From assembly GCF_008642315.1 (NCBI RefSeq), contig NZ_CP029192.1, positions 5,828,001-5,892,000 of the forward strand: DNA of 64,000 nucleotides, in the 5' to 3' direction. Below the pieces are notes generated by a model. It ran no database searches. It saw only the letters and a program-made list of their open reading frames with translations, and was not told the origin of the DNA. Shown piece by piece: positions 40,095 to 48,788 of this stretch (positions within the stretch are counted from its first letter, which is position 1; the number at the start of each line of letters is the position of its first letter). Both the position numbers and the translations under genes were made by a program. This DNA is from Streptomyces venezuelae. Its GTDB lineage: Bacteria; Actinomycetota; Actinomycetes; Streptomycetales; Streptomycetaceae.

Positions 40095-41639
40095 ATGGAC
40101 GGCATGACCGGATGTATAGGCGCCACCGAGAACACGCACACCATCGAAGACGCCCCGGCCATCGGGGGCGCGGCCGCGGCTGGGAGCGCGGGCACGGCTG
40201 AGGGCGCGGGCTCCCGCCTCCGTGCCGTCGCGGTCGTGGGCGCGGGCCCCACCGGGCTCCTCCTCGCCGGGGACCTCGCTGCCGCGGGCGTGCCCGTCAC
40301 CCTCGTGGAGAAGCGTCCGCGCGCCATCAGCAACCTCTCCCGCGCGATCATCGTGCACGCCCGCACCTTGGAGTTACTCGACGCGCGGGGCCTCGCCGAC
40401 GAACTGGACGCCATGGGCGGGCCGTTCGGCAGGCTGCGCCTGTTCGACAGCGTCTCGCTCGACATGTCGGACCTGCGCTCCCGCTACAACTACGCCCTGT
40501 CTCTGCCGCAGTACGAGGTGGAGCGGGTTCTGGAGCGGCGCGCGATGGCGGCCGGGGTGCGTTTCGTCCACGGGGCCGAGGTGGTGGGGCTCACGCAGGA
40601 CGCACACGGCGTGACCCTCGAAGTCCGCTCATCCGGCGGTGAGTCGAGCGAGATCCGGGCCGCCTACGCGGTCGGTGCCGACGGTCTGCGCAGCGGCGTG
40701 CGCAAGGCGGCCGGGGTGCCCTTCCCCGGCAAGTCCGTGATTCGCTCACTCGTCCTCGCCGACGTCAGGTTCTCCGAGGAGCCCGAGGGGGTCCTCGCCC
40801 TCAAGTCCTCCGGTGACGCCTTCGCCGTCATCGTGCCGTTCGCCGACGGCTGGTACCGCGTCGCGGGCTGGAACCGTACCCGCGACGTTCCCGACAGCGA
40901 GCCGGTCGACCTCGGCGAGCTCAGGGAGATCGTCCGGCAGGTGTTCGGCCGCGACTTCGGGATGCACGGCGCCCGCTGGGTGTCCCGCTTCCACAGTGAC
41001 GAGCGGCAGGTGCCCGACTACCGCGTGGGCCGGGTCTTCCTCGCCGGGGACGCCGCGCATGTCCACTCCCCGGCGGGCGGCCAGGGCATGAACACCGGTC
41101 TGCAGGACGCCGCGAACCTGAGCTGGAAGCTGGTCGCCGCCGTCAACGGCCGTGCGCCGCGAGGTCTGTTGGACTCCTACCAGGCCGAGCGGCACCCGGT
41201 CGGCAGGGCGGCGATGCGCAGTAGTGGCAGGGTCGTCAGGCTGGCGATGGCCAGGCGCCCCTGGACGCTCGCCGTCCGTGCCGCGTTCGCCGCCGCCGTC
41301 AAGCACGTGCGCCCGATGCGCACCAAGCTCGTCGGCCAGGTCACCGGAGTCGGTCTCGCGTACCCGGCCCCGAAGGGTGCCCACCGTCTGGTCGGGCGTA
41401 GAGCCCCCGACCTCGCACTCAAGGAGGGGCGGCTCTACGAAGCCCTGCGCGCGGGGGAGTACGTGCTCGTCGCCCCGGAGGGTGCGGGGCACGCGACGGG
41501 TCGCGCGGTCCCGGCCCAGTGGCGCAGCGCCCGCCGCACGACGCTCCTGGTCAGACCCGACGGGTACGTGGCGTGGGCCGCCGAGGGCGCGGACGCGGGG
41601 GCGGTGGCCGCGGCGCTGAGGGAGCACAACATCACTTGA
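40095..41639 (+). CDS. FAD-dependent aromatic monooxygenase (PHBH fold)
   Basis: 514 residues. The FAD-binding Rossmann motif VVGAGPTGLLLAGDLAAAGV comes after an Ala/Gly-rich leader. VGADGLRSGVRKAAGV is the conserved DG motif. RVFLAGDAAHVHSPAGGQGMNTGLQDAANL is the GD motif contacting FAD ribityl, typical of class A flavin monooxygenases such as the PgaE and rifampicin monooxygenase group. The C-terminal thioredoxin-like domain ends the protein. I chose the ATG at 40095, five bases after a perfect AGGAGG; an upstream GTG at 40074 lacks one. With TetR it resembles a drug- or phenol-inactivation pair rather than a biosynthetic gene. Confidence 0.88.
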   Translation: MDGMTGCIGATENTHTIEDAPAIGGAAAAGSAGTAEGAGSRLRAVAVVGAGPTGLLLAGDLAAAGVPVTLVEKRPRAISNLSRAIIVHARTLELLDARGLADELDAMGGPFGRLRLFDSVSLDMSDLRSRYNYALSLPQYEVERVLERRAMAAGVRFVHGAEVVGLTQDAHGVTLEVRSSGGESSEIRAAYAVGADGLRSGVRKAAGVPFPGKSVIRSLVLADVRFSEEPEGVLALKSSGDAFAVIVPFADGWYRVAGWNRTRDVPDSEPVDLGELREIVRQVFGRDFGMHGARWVSRFHSDERQVPDYRVGRVFLAGDAAHVHSPAGGQGMNTGLQDAANLSWKLVAAVNGRAPRGLLDSYQAERHPVGRAAMRSSGRVVRLAMARRPWTLAVRAAFAAAVKHVRPMRTKLVGQVTGVGLAYPAPKGAHRLVGRRAPDLALKEGRLYEALRAGEYVLVAPEGAGHATGRAVPAQWRSARRTTLLVRPDGYVAWAAEGADAGAVAAALREHNIT

Positions 41640-41737
41640 GGACTGAACTGTTCGCTTTTCCTTCAAAGATCAAGCCAAAAGATTCGATGGACCTGATGTG
41701 TTCGGAGGTGTCACGGTAGTCCCGCAACGCACCGAGT

Positions 41738-41753
41738 CCCCGCCGCGGCGGGG
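41738..41753. promoter_or_regulatory. perfect 16-bp palindrome upstream of the DMT gene
   Basis: CCCCGCCGCGGCGGGG lies 20 bp before the GTG start of the exporter, downstream of an A/T-rich stretch (41650-41690) that probably contains the promoter. It may be an operator or a 5'-UTR hairpin. Confidence 0.45.
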
Positions 41754-41773
41754 AGAGAGGCAAGGGATACCCC

Positions 41774-42703
41774 GTGGCCGTCCTGGACCAGACCCCCACC
41801 CGCACCGCACCGGCCGCCGCGAAGGCGGCCGCGCGCCCCGTCGGCATCGGGCTCGCGCTCGCGGCTCTCGCCACCGTCGTCTGGTCGGGCAGCTTCGTCA
41901 CCTCCCGCGCCCTGCACGATTCCGTGCCGCCCATTCAGCACGCGTTCTGGCGCTGGATCATCGCCATCGCCGCGGTCGCGCCGTTCGCGGCACGGCAGAC
42001 CTGGCGGCAACGGCACGTCCTGCGCGAGCACCGCAAGTTCCTGCTCGTCGCCGCCCTGCTGGGCGTCACCGTCTACAACACCCTGGTGAACCAGGCCGGC
42101 ATGACGACCACCGCCGGCAACATGGGCATGATCATGGCCGCGTCGCCGGTCCTGATGGCCGTCTACGAACGGCTCGGCGGCGCCCGGCTCGGCGCACGGC
42201 GCGTCACCGGCATGCTCGTCGCCTGCGCGGGAGTCCTGCTCCTGGTCAGCAAGGGCTCGCTCGCCATGGACTTCGCGGTCGGTGACCTCTGGATCATCGC
42301 GGCGGCGCTCTCCTTCGGCTCGTACAGCGCGCTGCTCAAGCGCAAGCCCAAGGAGATCGAGGGGCTCCCGTTCCTCTTCGCGACATTCGTGCTGGGCGCG
42401 CTGATGCTGCTCCCCGTCTTCGCGGCGAGTTACGCGCTCCAGGGCGGCTTCGAGCCCACGGCCGAGACGGTCTCGCCCCTCCTCTACGTCGGCGTGGTGT
42501 CCTCGGCGGTCGCCTTCTTCGCCTGGAACAAGGCGATCTCGATCATCGGCGCGGCCCGCGCCGGAGTCATCTACTACCTCCAGCCGGTCTGCGTCGCCCT
42601 CCTCTCCTTCGCGGTGCTCGGCGAGGCGATGGGGTGGCTCCAGGTGCTGTGCATGGGGCTGATCCTCGGCGGCGTGGTGCTCGGCGCGGCCCGTACGAAG
42701 TAA
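41774..42703 (+). CDS. DMT/EamA-family transporter
   Basis: 309 residues with ten predicted membrane helices in two EamA repeats. The first begins IGLALAALATVVWSGSFVTSRAL with the conserved FWR(W) after helix 2. The second half starts at GDLWIIAAALSFGSYSALLKRKPK and ends AVLGEAMGWLQVLCMGLILGGVVL. DMT proteins export metabolites such as amino acids or purines. The gene is followed 29 bp later by a LysR regulator on the same strand, which may control it. It starts at a GTG with AAGGGA upstream. Confidence 0.88.
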   Translation: MAVLDQTPTRTAPAAAKAAARPVGIGLALAALATVVWSGSFVTSRALHDSVPPIQHAFWRWIIAIAAVAPFAARQTWRQRHVLREHRKFLLVAALLGVTVYNTLVNQAGMTTTAGNMGMIMAASPVLMAVYERLGGARLGARRVTGMLVACAGVLLLVSKGSLAMDFAVGDLWIIAAALSFGSYSALLKRKPKEIEGLPFLFATFVLGALMLLPVFAASYALQGGFEPTAETVSPLLYVGVVSSAVAFFAWNKAISIIGAARAGVIYYLQPVCVALLSFAVLGEAMGWLQVLCMGLILGGVVLGAARTK

Positions 42704-42732
42704 TGCTCCTGACCAGTCGGTACGTTGGCCTC

Positions 42733-43644
42733 ATGAGCGAGTGGGACATCAAGAAGCTGCAGATCCTGCGCACGTTGAGCGAGCGGGGGACGGTGACGGC
42801 GACGGCGCAGACCCTGCAGATGACGCCGTCGGCCGTCTCCCAGCAGCTGTCCAACCTCGCGAAGCAGCTCGGCGTACCGCTTCTGGAGGCGCACGGGCGC
42901 CGGGTCCGCCTCACCGACGCGGCGCACCTGGTGCTGCGGCACGCGGAGGCGGTCTTCGCCCAACTGGAGAAGGCCGACGCGGAGTTGACGGCGTACGTGC
43001 AGGGGGAGGCGGGGGAGGTGCGGGTCGGCGCGTTCTCGACCGCGGTGCCCGCGCTGGTCGTCCCCGCGGTGCGGGCGCTGCGGGAGGCGGCGCCCGGCAT
43101 CTCCGTACGGGTACGGGAGACCGAGGCCGCCCAGGCGTACGAACTCCTCGCCGCCGGCGAGGTCGACATCGCGCTCTCCCTGGCCGTCCAGGCGCCGGCC
43201 GCGGTGGACGCGGACACGCGGTTCACCCGGGAGTCCCTGCTCGCGGACCCGCTGGACGTGGCGCTGCCCGGCGACCACGCGCTCGCGTCCGCGCCGGGCC
43301 TGCGGCTCGCAGACCTCGCGGGTGAGCCGTGGATCTTCGGGGGGAGCGGTCCGTGGTCGGAGATCACCCGGGCGGCGTGCGAGGCTGCGGGCTTCACACC
43401 CACCCAGGGTCACTCGGCGTCCGGCTGGACGTCGATCCTCGCGATGGTGGAGGCGGGGATGGGGGTGGCGCTGGTCCCCCGCATGGCGGCGGTACGACGG
43501 GACGGCGTCCAGATGCGTGAGCTCTCCGAGGACCACCCGACGCGCCATGTGGTCGCCGCGGTGCGTCGTGGGGCGGCGACGGGGGTGGCGGTGTCGCGCG
43601 TGCTCGTGGCTCTGCGCGAGGCGGTCCCTCACAGGGCCCGGTGA
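42733..43644 (+). CDS. LysR-family regulator
   Basis: 303 residues. The N-terminal winged helix (LQILRTLSERGTVTATAQTLQMTPSAVSQQLSNLAKQLGVPLLEAHGRRVRLTDAA) is canonical LysR. The C-terminal periplasmic-binding-like effector domain begins VRVGAFSTAVPALVVPAVRAL. I chose the ATG at 42733 because the HTH begins right after it; the longer ORF from 42634 overlaps the transporter. It sits downstream of a DMT exporter, an arrangement common where the regulator controls export of its own effector. A terminator hairpin follows. Confidence 0.88.
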   Translation: MSEWDIKKLQILRTLSERGTVTATAQTLQMTPSAVSQQLSNLAKQLGVPLLEAHGRRVRLTDAAHLVLRHAEAVFAQLEKADAELTAYVQGEAGEVRVGAFSTAVPALVVPAVRALREAAPGISVRVRETEAAQAYELLAAGEVDIALSLAVQAPAAVDADTRFTRESLLADPLDVALPGDHALASAPGLRLADLAGEPWIFGGSGPWSEITRAACEAAGFTPTQGHSASGWTSILAMVEAGMGVALVPRMAAVRRDGVQMRELSEDHPTRHVVAAVRRGAATGVAVSRVLVALREAVPHRAR

Positions 43645-43673
43645 CAACTCCTCCGGCCCCGCCCAGCCCCGGT

Positions 43674-43692
43674 CCCCGCGCTCCGCGCGGGG
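43674..43692. terminator. 8-bp GC-rich hairpin terminator after lysR
   Basis: CCCCGCGC (43674-43681) pairs with GCGCGGGG (43685-43692) around TCC, 30 bases after the LysR stop. Confidence 0.75.
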
Positions 43693-43759
43693 CTTCCCCA
43701 CCCACCCGCCCTTTCACCTGCCCGGAGCCCCCAGGCAGGGGTGGGACGGTGCCGGTGGC

Positions 43760-43947
43760 GTTTCAGGGGCGCGGGGAACTGCGCGAGCAAGCACCTACCG
43801 CCCGCAGGCGGGGGACGGGCGGGGGTGTTTCAGGGGCGCGGGGAACTGCGCGAGCAAGCACTCACTTCCCGCAGGTGGGGGACGGGCGGGGGTGTTTCAG
43901 GGGCGCGGGGAACTGCGCGAGTAGTCACCCGCCGGCCGCAGGTGGGA
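43760..43947. repeat. three tandem copies of a 67-bp intergenic repeat
   Basis: GTTTCAGGGGCGCGGGGAAC begins units at 43760, 43827 and 43894, with an exact 67-bp period. Each is followed by CTGCGCGA and a variable segment with CCCGCAGG(C/T)GGG. The first 28 bases are identical in all three; the third copy is shorter and diverged. Single copies of this motif are common between Streptomyces genes, but the tandem arrangement is unusual. Each unit can form two small hairpins. Confidence 0.85.
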
Positions 43948-43960
43948 GAGGGAGGCGCCG

Positions 43961-44002
43961 GGACGGGGCCGGGCCAGGTGTCGTTCTTGCCTGGCCCCGT
44001 CC
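43961..44002. terminator. bulged hairpin terminator of pepN
   Basis: GGACG (43961-43965) and GGGCCAGG (43971-43978) pair with CCTGGCCC-CGTCC (43990-44002), leaving a 5-nt bulge. It lies just beyond the minus-strand pepN stop. Confidence 0.7.
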
Positions 44003-44012
44003 TGGGTGATCG

Positions 44013-46580
44013 TCAGAGATCCGCAGCCCGCGCCCGCAGGGCGCGTTCCACGCCCGCCCGGGACTCCGTCACCAATCGCCGCAACGCCGCAGACGGCTCC
44101 GCCGAAGCCAGCCACGCGTCCGTCGCGTCCAGCGTCTCCTGGGAGATCTGCAGCGACGGGTAGAGCCCGACGGCGATCTGCTGGGCCATCTCGTGGGAGC
44201 GGGAGTCCCACGCCCCCTTGACGGCGGAGAAGAACTTCTCCGCGTAGGGAGCGAGGAGTTCACGCTGGTCCGTCTGGACGAAGCCGCCGATCACCGCCTC
44301 CTGGATCGCGTTCGGGAGGGTGTCCGACTCGACGACCGAGGACCACGCCGCCGCCTTCGCCTCCTCCGTGGGCCGCGCCGCCCGCGCGTACGCCGCGTGC
44401 CGCTCGCCCGCGGCCGTCTTGTCCCGCTCCAGCTCCGCCGCGATGCCCGCCTCGTCGAGGCGGCCGGTCGCCGCGAGCCGCGCCACGAACGCCCACCGGA
44501 GCTCCGTGTCGACGGCTAGGCCGTCCACGGCCTCCGTGCCGTCCAACAGCCCCTCCAGCAGAGCGAGTTCCTCCTCCGTGCGCGCCGTCGCCGCGAACGC
44601 GCGGGCCCACGCCAGCTGGTGGTCGCTGCCCGGCTCCGCCGAGCGGAGGTGCGAGAGCGACGCCGCGGTCCACCGCTCCAGCGCCGCGTCCCGGCCCGCC
44701 GGCGCCGCGTACAGGTCGAGCGCCAGCTTCACCTGGCGGTGCAGCGACTGCACGACGCCGATGTCGGACTCCTTGCCGATGCCGGAGAGCACCAGCGACA
44801 CATATGCCCGCGTCGGGAGTTCCGCGTCGCGCGTCATGTCCCACGCCGACGCCCACGACAGCGCGCGCGGCAGCGACGCCTCGAAGTCGCCGATGTGGTC
44901 GGTGACGAAGGCGAGGGACTCGGTGTCCAGGCGGACCTTCGCGTACGACAGGTCGTCGTCGTTGAGGAGGATGACCGCCGGGCGGGCCTTGCCCACCAGC
45001 GCGTCCACGGCGGTCAGTTCGCCGTCGACGTCCAGCTCCACGCGGTCCGTGCGCAGCAGCTTGCCGGACGCCTCGTCGAGGTCGTAGAAGCCGATCGCGA
45101 TGCGGTGGGGGCGCAGGGTGGGCTCGCCCTTGGCGCCCTCGGGGAGGGCGGGGGCCTCCTGCTTGACGGCGAAGGACGTGATGACGCCCCGCGTGTCGAC
45201 GTCCACGACCGGCCGCAGGACGTTGATGCCCGCCGTCTCCAGCCACTTCTTCGACCAGGTCTTCAGGTCGCGGCCGCTGGTCTCCTCCAGCGCGCCCAGG
45301 AGGTCGGAGAGGCGTGTGTTGCCGAAGGCGTGGCGCTTGAAGTACGCCTGCACGCCCTGGAAGAACTCGTCCTCGCCCACGTAGGCGACGAGCTGCTTCA
45401 GGACGCTCGCGCCCTTCGCGTACGTGATGCCGTCGAAGTTGACGAGGACGTCGTCCAGGTCACGGATCTCGGCCATGATCGGGTGCGTGGACGGCAGCTG
45501 GTCCTGGCGGTACGCCCACGTCTTCATGGAGTTGGCGAACGTCGTCCACGAGTGCGGCCACTTCGAGTCCGGCGCGTACGCCTGGCAGGCGGCCTCGGCG
45601 TACGTGGCGAACGACTCGTTCAGCCACAGGTCGTTCCACCACTCCATGGTGACCAGGTCGCCGAACCACATGTGGGCCAGCTCGTGCAGGATCGTCGCCG
45701 CCCGCACCTCGTACGCCGCGTCCGTCACCTTGGAGCGGAACACGTACTGGTCGCGGATGGTCACCGCGCCCGCGTTCTCCATCGCGCCCGCGTTGAACTC
45801 CGGCACGAAGAGCTGGTCGTACTTGGCGAAGGGGTACGCGTAGTCGAACTTCTCCTGGAACCAGTCGAAGCCCTGCCGGGTCACCTCGAAGATCGCGTCG
45901 GAGTCCAAGAACTCGGCCAGCGACGGGCGGCAGTAGATGCCGAGCGGCACGGACTGGCCGCCGGGGCCCTCGTACGACGAGTGCACCGAGTGGTACGGGC
46001 CGACGATGAGCGCCGTCACGTACGTCGACATGCGGGGCGTCGGCTCGAACGTCCAGACGTCGTCCTTCGGCTCCGGCGTGGGAGAGTTCGAGATCACCGT
46101 CCAGCCCGTCGGCGCCTTCACGGTGAACTGGAACGTCGCCTTCAGGTCGGGCTGCTCGAAGGACGCGAAGACGCGGCGGGCGTCCGGCACCTCGAACTGC
46201 GTGTACAGGTACGCCTGCTGGTCGACCGGGTCGACGAAGCGGTGCAGGCCCTCACCGGTGTTGGTGTAGTCGCAGTCGGCGACCACCTTCAGCTCGTTCG
46301 TGCCGGCCTGCAGGTGCCGCAGCGCGATGCGCGAGTCGCGGAACACCGCGCCGACCTCAAGGGCGTGACCGTTGAGGACGACCTCGTGGACCGCGGGGGC
46401 CACCAGGTCGATGAAGGTCTCCGCGCCCGCCTCCGCGGAGTCGAAGCGCACCGTGGTCACGGACCGGTAGGTGCCTCCCTCCTGCGCGCCGGAAAGGTCG
46501 AGATCGACCTCGTACGAGTCAACGGTGAGCAGCTTCGCCCGCTGCTGCGCCTCTTCGCGGGTCAGATTGGTGCCGGGCAC
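44013..46580 (-). CDS. pepN: aminopeptidase N (M1 metallopeptidase)
   Basis: 855 residues, the size of Streptomyces lividans PepN. The N-terminal beta domain leads to the substrate exopeptidase motif GAMEN (265-269) and the zinc site HELAH (299-303) with the third ligand in NESFATYAE (Glu322). A middle sandwich and the long ERAP-like helical C-domain follow. It removes N-terminal residues from peptides in the cytosol; no signal peptide is present. The GTG at 46580 has GAGGAG upstream and opens MPGTNLTREEAQ. The open frame continues far upstream to 48755 without homology and is rejected. A paralogue lies at the right edge of the window. Confidence 0.94.
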   Translation of the reverse strand: MPGTNLTREEAQQRAKLLTVDSYEVDLDLSGAQEGGTYRSVTTVRFDSAEAGAETFIDLVAPAVHEVVLNGHALEVGAVFRDSRIALRHLQAGTNELKVVADCDYTNTGEGLHRFVDPVDQQAYLYTQFEVPDARRVFASFEQPDLKATFQFTVKAPTGWTVISNSPTPEPKDDVWTFEPTPRMSTYVTALIVGPYHSVHSSYEGPGGQSVPLGIYCRPSLAEFLDSDAIFEVTRQGFDWFQEKFDYAYPFAKYDQLFVPEFNAGAMENAGAVTIRDQYVFRSKVTDAAYEVRAATILHELAHMWFGDLVTMEWWNDLWLNESFATYAEAACQAYAPDSKWPHSWTTFANSMKTWAYRQDQLPSTHPIMAEIRDLDDVLVNFDGITYAKGASVLKQLVAYVGEDEFFQGVQAYFKRHAFGNTRLSDLLGALEETSGRDLKTWSKKWLETAGINVLRPVVDVDTRGVITSFAVKQEAPALPEGAKGEPTLRPHRIAIGFYDLDEASGKLLRTDRVELDVDGELTAVDALVGKARPAVILLNDDDLSYAKVRLDTESLAFVTDHIGDFEASLPRALSWASAWDMTRDAELPTRAYVSLVLSGIGKESDIGVVQSLHRQVKLALDLYAAPAGRDAALERWTAASLSHLRSAEPGSDHQLAWARAFAATARTEEELALLEGLLDGTEAVDGLAVDTELRWAFVARLAATGRLDEAGIAAELERDKTAAGERHAAYARAARPTEEAKAAAWSSVVESDTLPNAIQEAVIGGFVQTDQRELLAPYAEKFFSAVKGAWDSRSHEMAQQIAVGLYPSLQISQETLDATDAWLASAEPSAALRRLVTESRAGVERALRARAADL

Positions 46581-46886
46581 GCGGTCATCTCCTCGGGTAC
46601 GACTTGTGGTCTTGTGGATGAGAAGTGTCGGGTCGAAGTACCGGGCCGGAGCATCGGGTCTTCGGCGGTGCGACTTGTGGTGTTTCCGGCCATCCTTCCA
46701 TGCCCCGTCGGATGGCCGCCCGGCCCATTGTTCTCCCGCTGCCGTGCGGTTACGCTCCGCGCGTTCGCACCCGTCCCGACAGGGCCGCCGACCACGGCCG
46801 CAAGGGCGGGGCGGGGACCACAGGGGGATGCGGGAGATGCTGGGGACCGAGAGGCCGGCCGACACCGGCCCGGCCGCGCGACGGCC
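46581..46886. other. divergent promoter region between pepN and a monooxygenase
   Basis: About 305 bp without a gene. The 11-bp direct repeat CGACTTGTGGT occurs at 46600-46610 and 46671-46681, 71 bp apart, possibly a regulator site. Confidence 0.4.
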
Positions 46887-48164
46887 ATGACCGACGTACT
46901 GGTGGCGGGCGCGGGCATCGGCGGGCTCACCGCCGCGCTCAGCCTGCACGCGGCGGGCATCGACGTGCGGGTGGTGGACGCCGCCGAACAGCTGCGGCCC
47001 GTCGGGGTGGGCCTCAACCTGCTGCCGTACGCGGTGCGGGAGCTGACCGAGCTGGGGCTCGGCGACGAGCTCGCGGCGACCGCCGTCGCCCCCGAGGCGA
47101 TGGTCCACTTCGACCGGCACGGCAACCGCATCTGGGCCGAGCCGCGCGGCCTCGCCCTCGGCTACCGCTGGCCGCAGTACTCCGTGCACCGCGGCGCGCT
47201 CCAACTGCTCCTGCTCGACGCGGTCCGCGACCGGCTCGGCGACCACGCCGTCCGCACCGGCACCGCCTTCGTGCGGCTCGCCGAGCGTGAGGGCGGCGGA
47301 CTGCGGGTGATCCTGCGCGACATGGCGCGGGCCAGGGAGTACGGCGTACGGGTGCGGGCGCTGGTCGGCGCCGACGGGCTGCACTCGGCGGTGCGGGCCG
47401 TGCTGCACCCCGGTGAGGGGCCGCCGCTGTGGAACGGCATCCGGATGTGGCGCGGCACGGCCGAGTGGCATGCGGTGCTCGGCGGGCGGACCGTCGCGGT
47501 GGCGGGCAGCAACACCGCCGCGAAACTCGTCGTCTACCCCATCTCGCGGCCCTACCAGGAGCGAGGCAGGGCGTTGCTGAACTGGGTGGCGGAGGTGCGC
47601 TTTCCGCCCACCTACCGCCACGGCCACGCGGGGCCCGCCGACTGGAACCGCTCCGGGCGGCTCTCCGATGTCCTGCCGCACTACGCCGGGTGGCGCATCG
47701 GCGACCTGGACGTCCCCGCGCTGCTCGCCGCCACGCGGCACATCCTGGAGTACCCGATGGTCGACAGGGACCCGCTGCCCCGGTGGGGCCACGGCCCGGT
47801 CACGCTCCTCGGCGACGCGGCACACCCGATGTACCCGGTGGGGTCGAACGGCGGCTCCCAGGCGATCCTCGACGCGCGTGTCCTGGCCCGCTGCCTCGCC
47901 CACACCGCGCCGGACCGCGAGGCGGGGCTGCGGGCGTACGAGGGGGTGCGCCGCGAGACGGCCAACGCGGTCGTCCTCGCCAACCGCGACATGCCGGCGG
48001 ACCGCATCCTGCACGCCGTCGCCGAGCGCGCCCCCGACGGCTTCGACCGCGTCGAGGACGTCCTGACGCCGGAGGAACTGGAGGAGCTGAACGCGGCGTA
48101 CCGCAGGACGACGGGCACGGACGTGGCGGAACTGAACGGGCGGGGGTCCTGGGGGGTCGGTTGA
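46887..48164 (+). CDS. FAD-dependent monooxygenase (flavin-dependent oxidoreductase)
   Basis: 425 residues. It opens with the FAD motif VLVAGAGIGGLTAALSLHAAGI, then the conserved PVGVGLNLLPYAVRELTELGL seen in PhzS-like single-component hydroxylases. ALVGADGLHSAVRAVLHPGEG is the DG motif and VTLLGDAAHPMYPVGSNGGSQAILDARVLA the GD motif. It should hydroxylate an aromatic substrate using NAD(P)H and O2. Start ATG at 46887; the in-frame extension upstream is antisense to pepN. No regulator or pathway gene is adjacent; a DUF1203 gene follows after 78 bp. Confidence 0.87.
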   Translation: MTDVLVAGAGIGGLTAALSLHAAGIDVRVVDAAEQLRPVGVGLNLLPYAVRELTELGLGDELAATAVAPEAMVHFDRHGNRIWAEPRGLALGYRWPQYSVHRGALQLLLLDAVRDRLGDHAVRTGTAFVRLAEREGGGLRVILRDMARAREYGVRVRALVGADGLHSAVRAVLHPGEGPPLWNGIRMWRGTAEWHAVLGGRTVAVAGSNTAAKLVVYPISRPYQERGRALLNWVAEVRFPPTYRHGHAGPADWNRSGRLSDVLPHYAGWRIGDLDVPALLAATRHILEYPMVDRDPLPRWGHGPVTLLGDAAHPMYPVGSNGGSQAILDARVLARCLAHTAPDREAGLRAYEGVRRETANAVVLANRDMPADRILHAVAERAPDGFDRVEDVLTPEELEELNAAYRRTTGTDVAELNGRGSWGVG

Positions 48165-48242
48165 ACGGGGCCGGGGGGCGGGCCGCAGTACGACGTCCGA
48201 AATCCGCCAGCCCCCGCCCGCCCCACGCGTGAGGCTCGCCCC

Positions 48243-48785
48243 ATGACCACCACGCATACGCGCACCGCCCACACGCGCACCGCCCACACCCCGCTCCCCA
48301 TCGCCCCCGAGGTCCTCGTCCGGCTCCGTGACACCGACGACGCCGGGCGGCCCTGCGTCCCCTTCGTCGACGACGAGGGCGGCGACCCGCTCCGCTGCTG
48401 TCTGCGGCCGGTCGCCCCCGGCGAGCGCATCGCCCTCGTGTCGTACGCGCCGCTGCGCCGCTGGGCCGCCGAGACGGGCGCGGAGCCCGGCGCCTACGAC
48501 GAGCAGGGCCCCGTCTTCATCCACGCCGACCCCTGCGCGGGCCCGGCCGAGGAGCCGGGCGGCTACCCGTTCTCGCGGGCCGGCGCGCTGCGCACGGTCC
48601 GCCGGTACAGCGCCGATGGCCACATCGTCGGCGGCCGTCTCCTGGAGATCCCGGAGGACGAGGAGCGGGGCTTCGACGCCGCCTTCGACGAGGCCTTCGC
48701 CGACCCGCGGGTCGCCCTCGTGCACGTCAGGGCCGTGGAGTACGGCTGCTTCCACTTCGAGGTGCGTCGGCAGGGCACGGCCTGA
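48243..48785 (+). CDS. DUF1203 family protein
   Basis: 180 residues. After a Thr/His/Arg repeat leader (three HTRTA-like units) the sequence follows DUF1203: CLRPVAPGERIALVSYAPL, GPVFIHADPCAG, YPFSRAGALRTVRRYSADGHIVGGRL, and a final VEYGCFHFEVRR. The family is small, soluble and of unknown function; conserved Cys and His residues suggest a metal or redox role. The ATG is not preceded by a clear ribosome site, and an internal start after the HTRTA repeats is possible. It is convergent with the LysR gene, with only 3 bp between stops. Confidence 0.82.
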   Translation: MTTTHTRTAHTRTAHTPLPIAPEVLVRLRDTDDAGRPCVPFVDDEGGDPLRCCLRPVAPGERIALVSYAPLRRWAAETGAEPGAYDEQGPVFIHADPCAGPAEEPGGYPFSRAGALRTVRRYSADGHIVGGRLLEIPEDEERGFDAAFDEAFADPRVALVHVRAVEYGCFHFEVRRQGTA

Positions 48786-48788
48786 CGG

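Larger units (their letters stand above)
43645..44012. other. intergenic region with terminators and tandem repeats
   Basis: About 370 bp without a gene between the LysR and pepN stops. It holds a terminator, three 67-bp repeat units and a second terminator. Small open frames that cross the repeats read the same unit (for example RGAGNCA) and are not credible genes. Confidence 0.7.

Noticed and set aside
39401..41639. Start of a natural-product gene cluster
   Set aside because: Only a TetR and one FAD monooxygenase are present, with no core synthase or tailoring genes around them.
43641..44163. Small plus-strand frames across the 67-bp repeats
   Set aside because: Their products simply repeat RGAGNCA-like peptides from the DNA repeat, and they overlap terminators.
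46581..48755. In-frame extension of pepN to a 1580-codon frame
   Set aside because: The extension is antisense to a clear FAD monooxygenase and DUF1203 gene; pepN has a ribosome site at its GTG at 46580.
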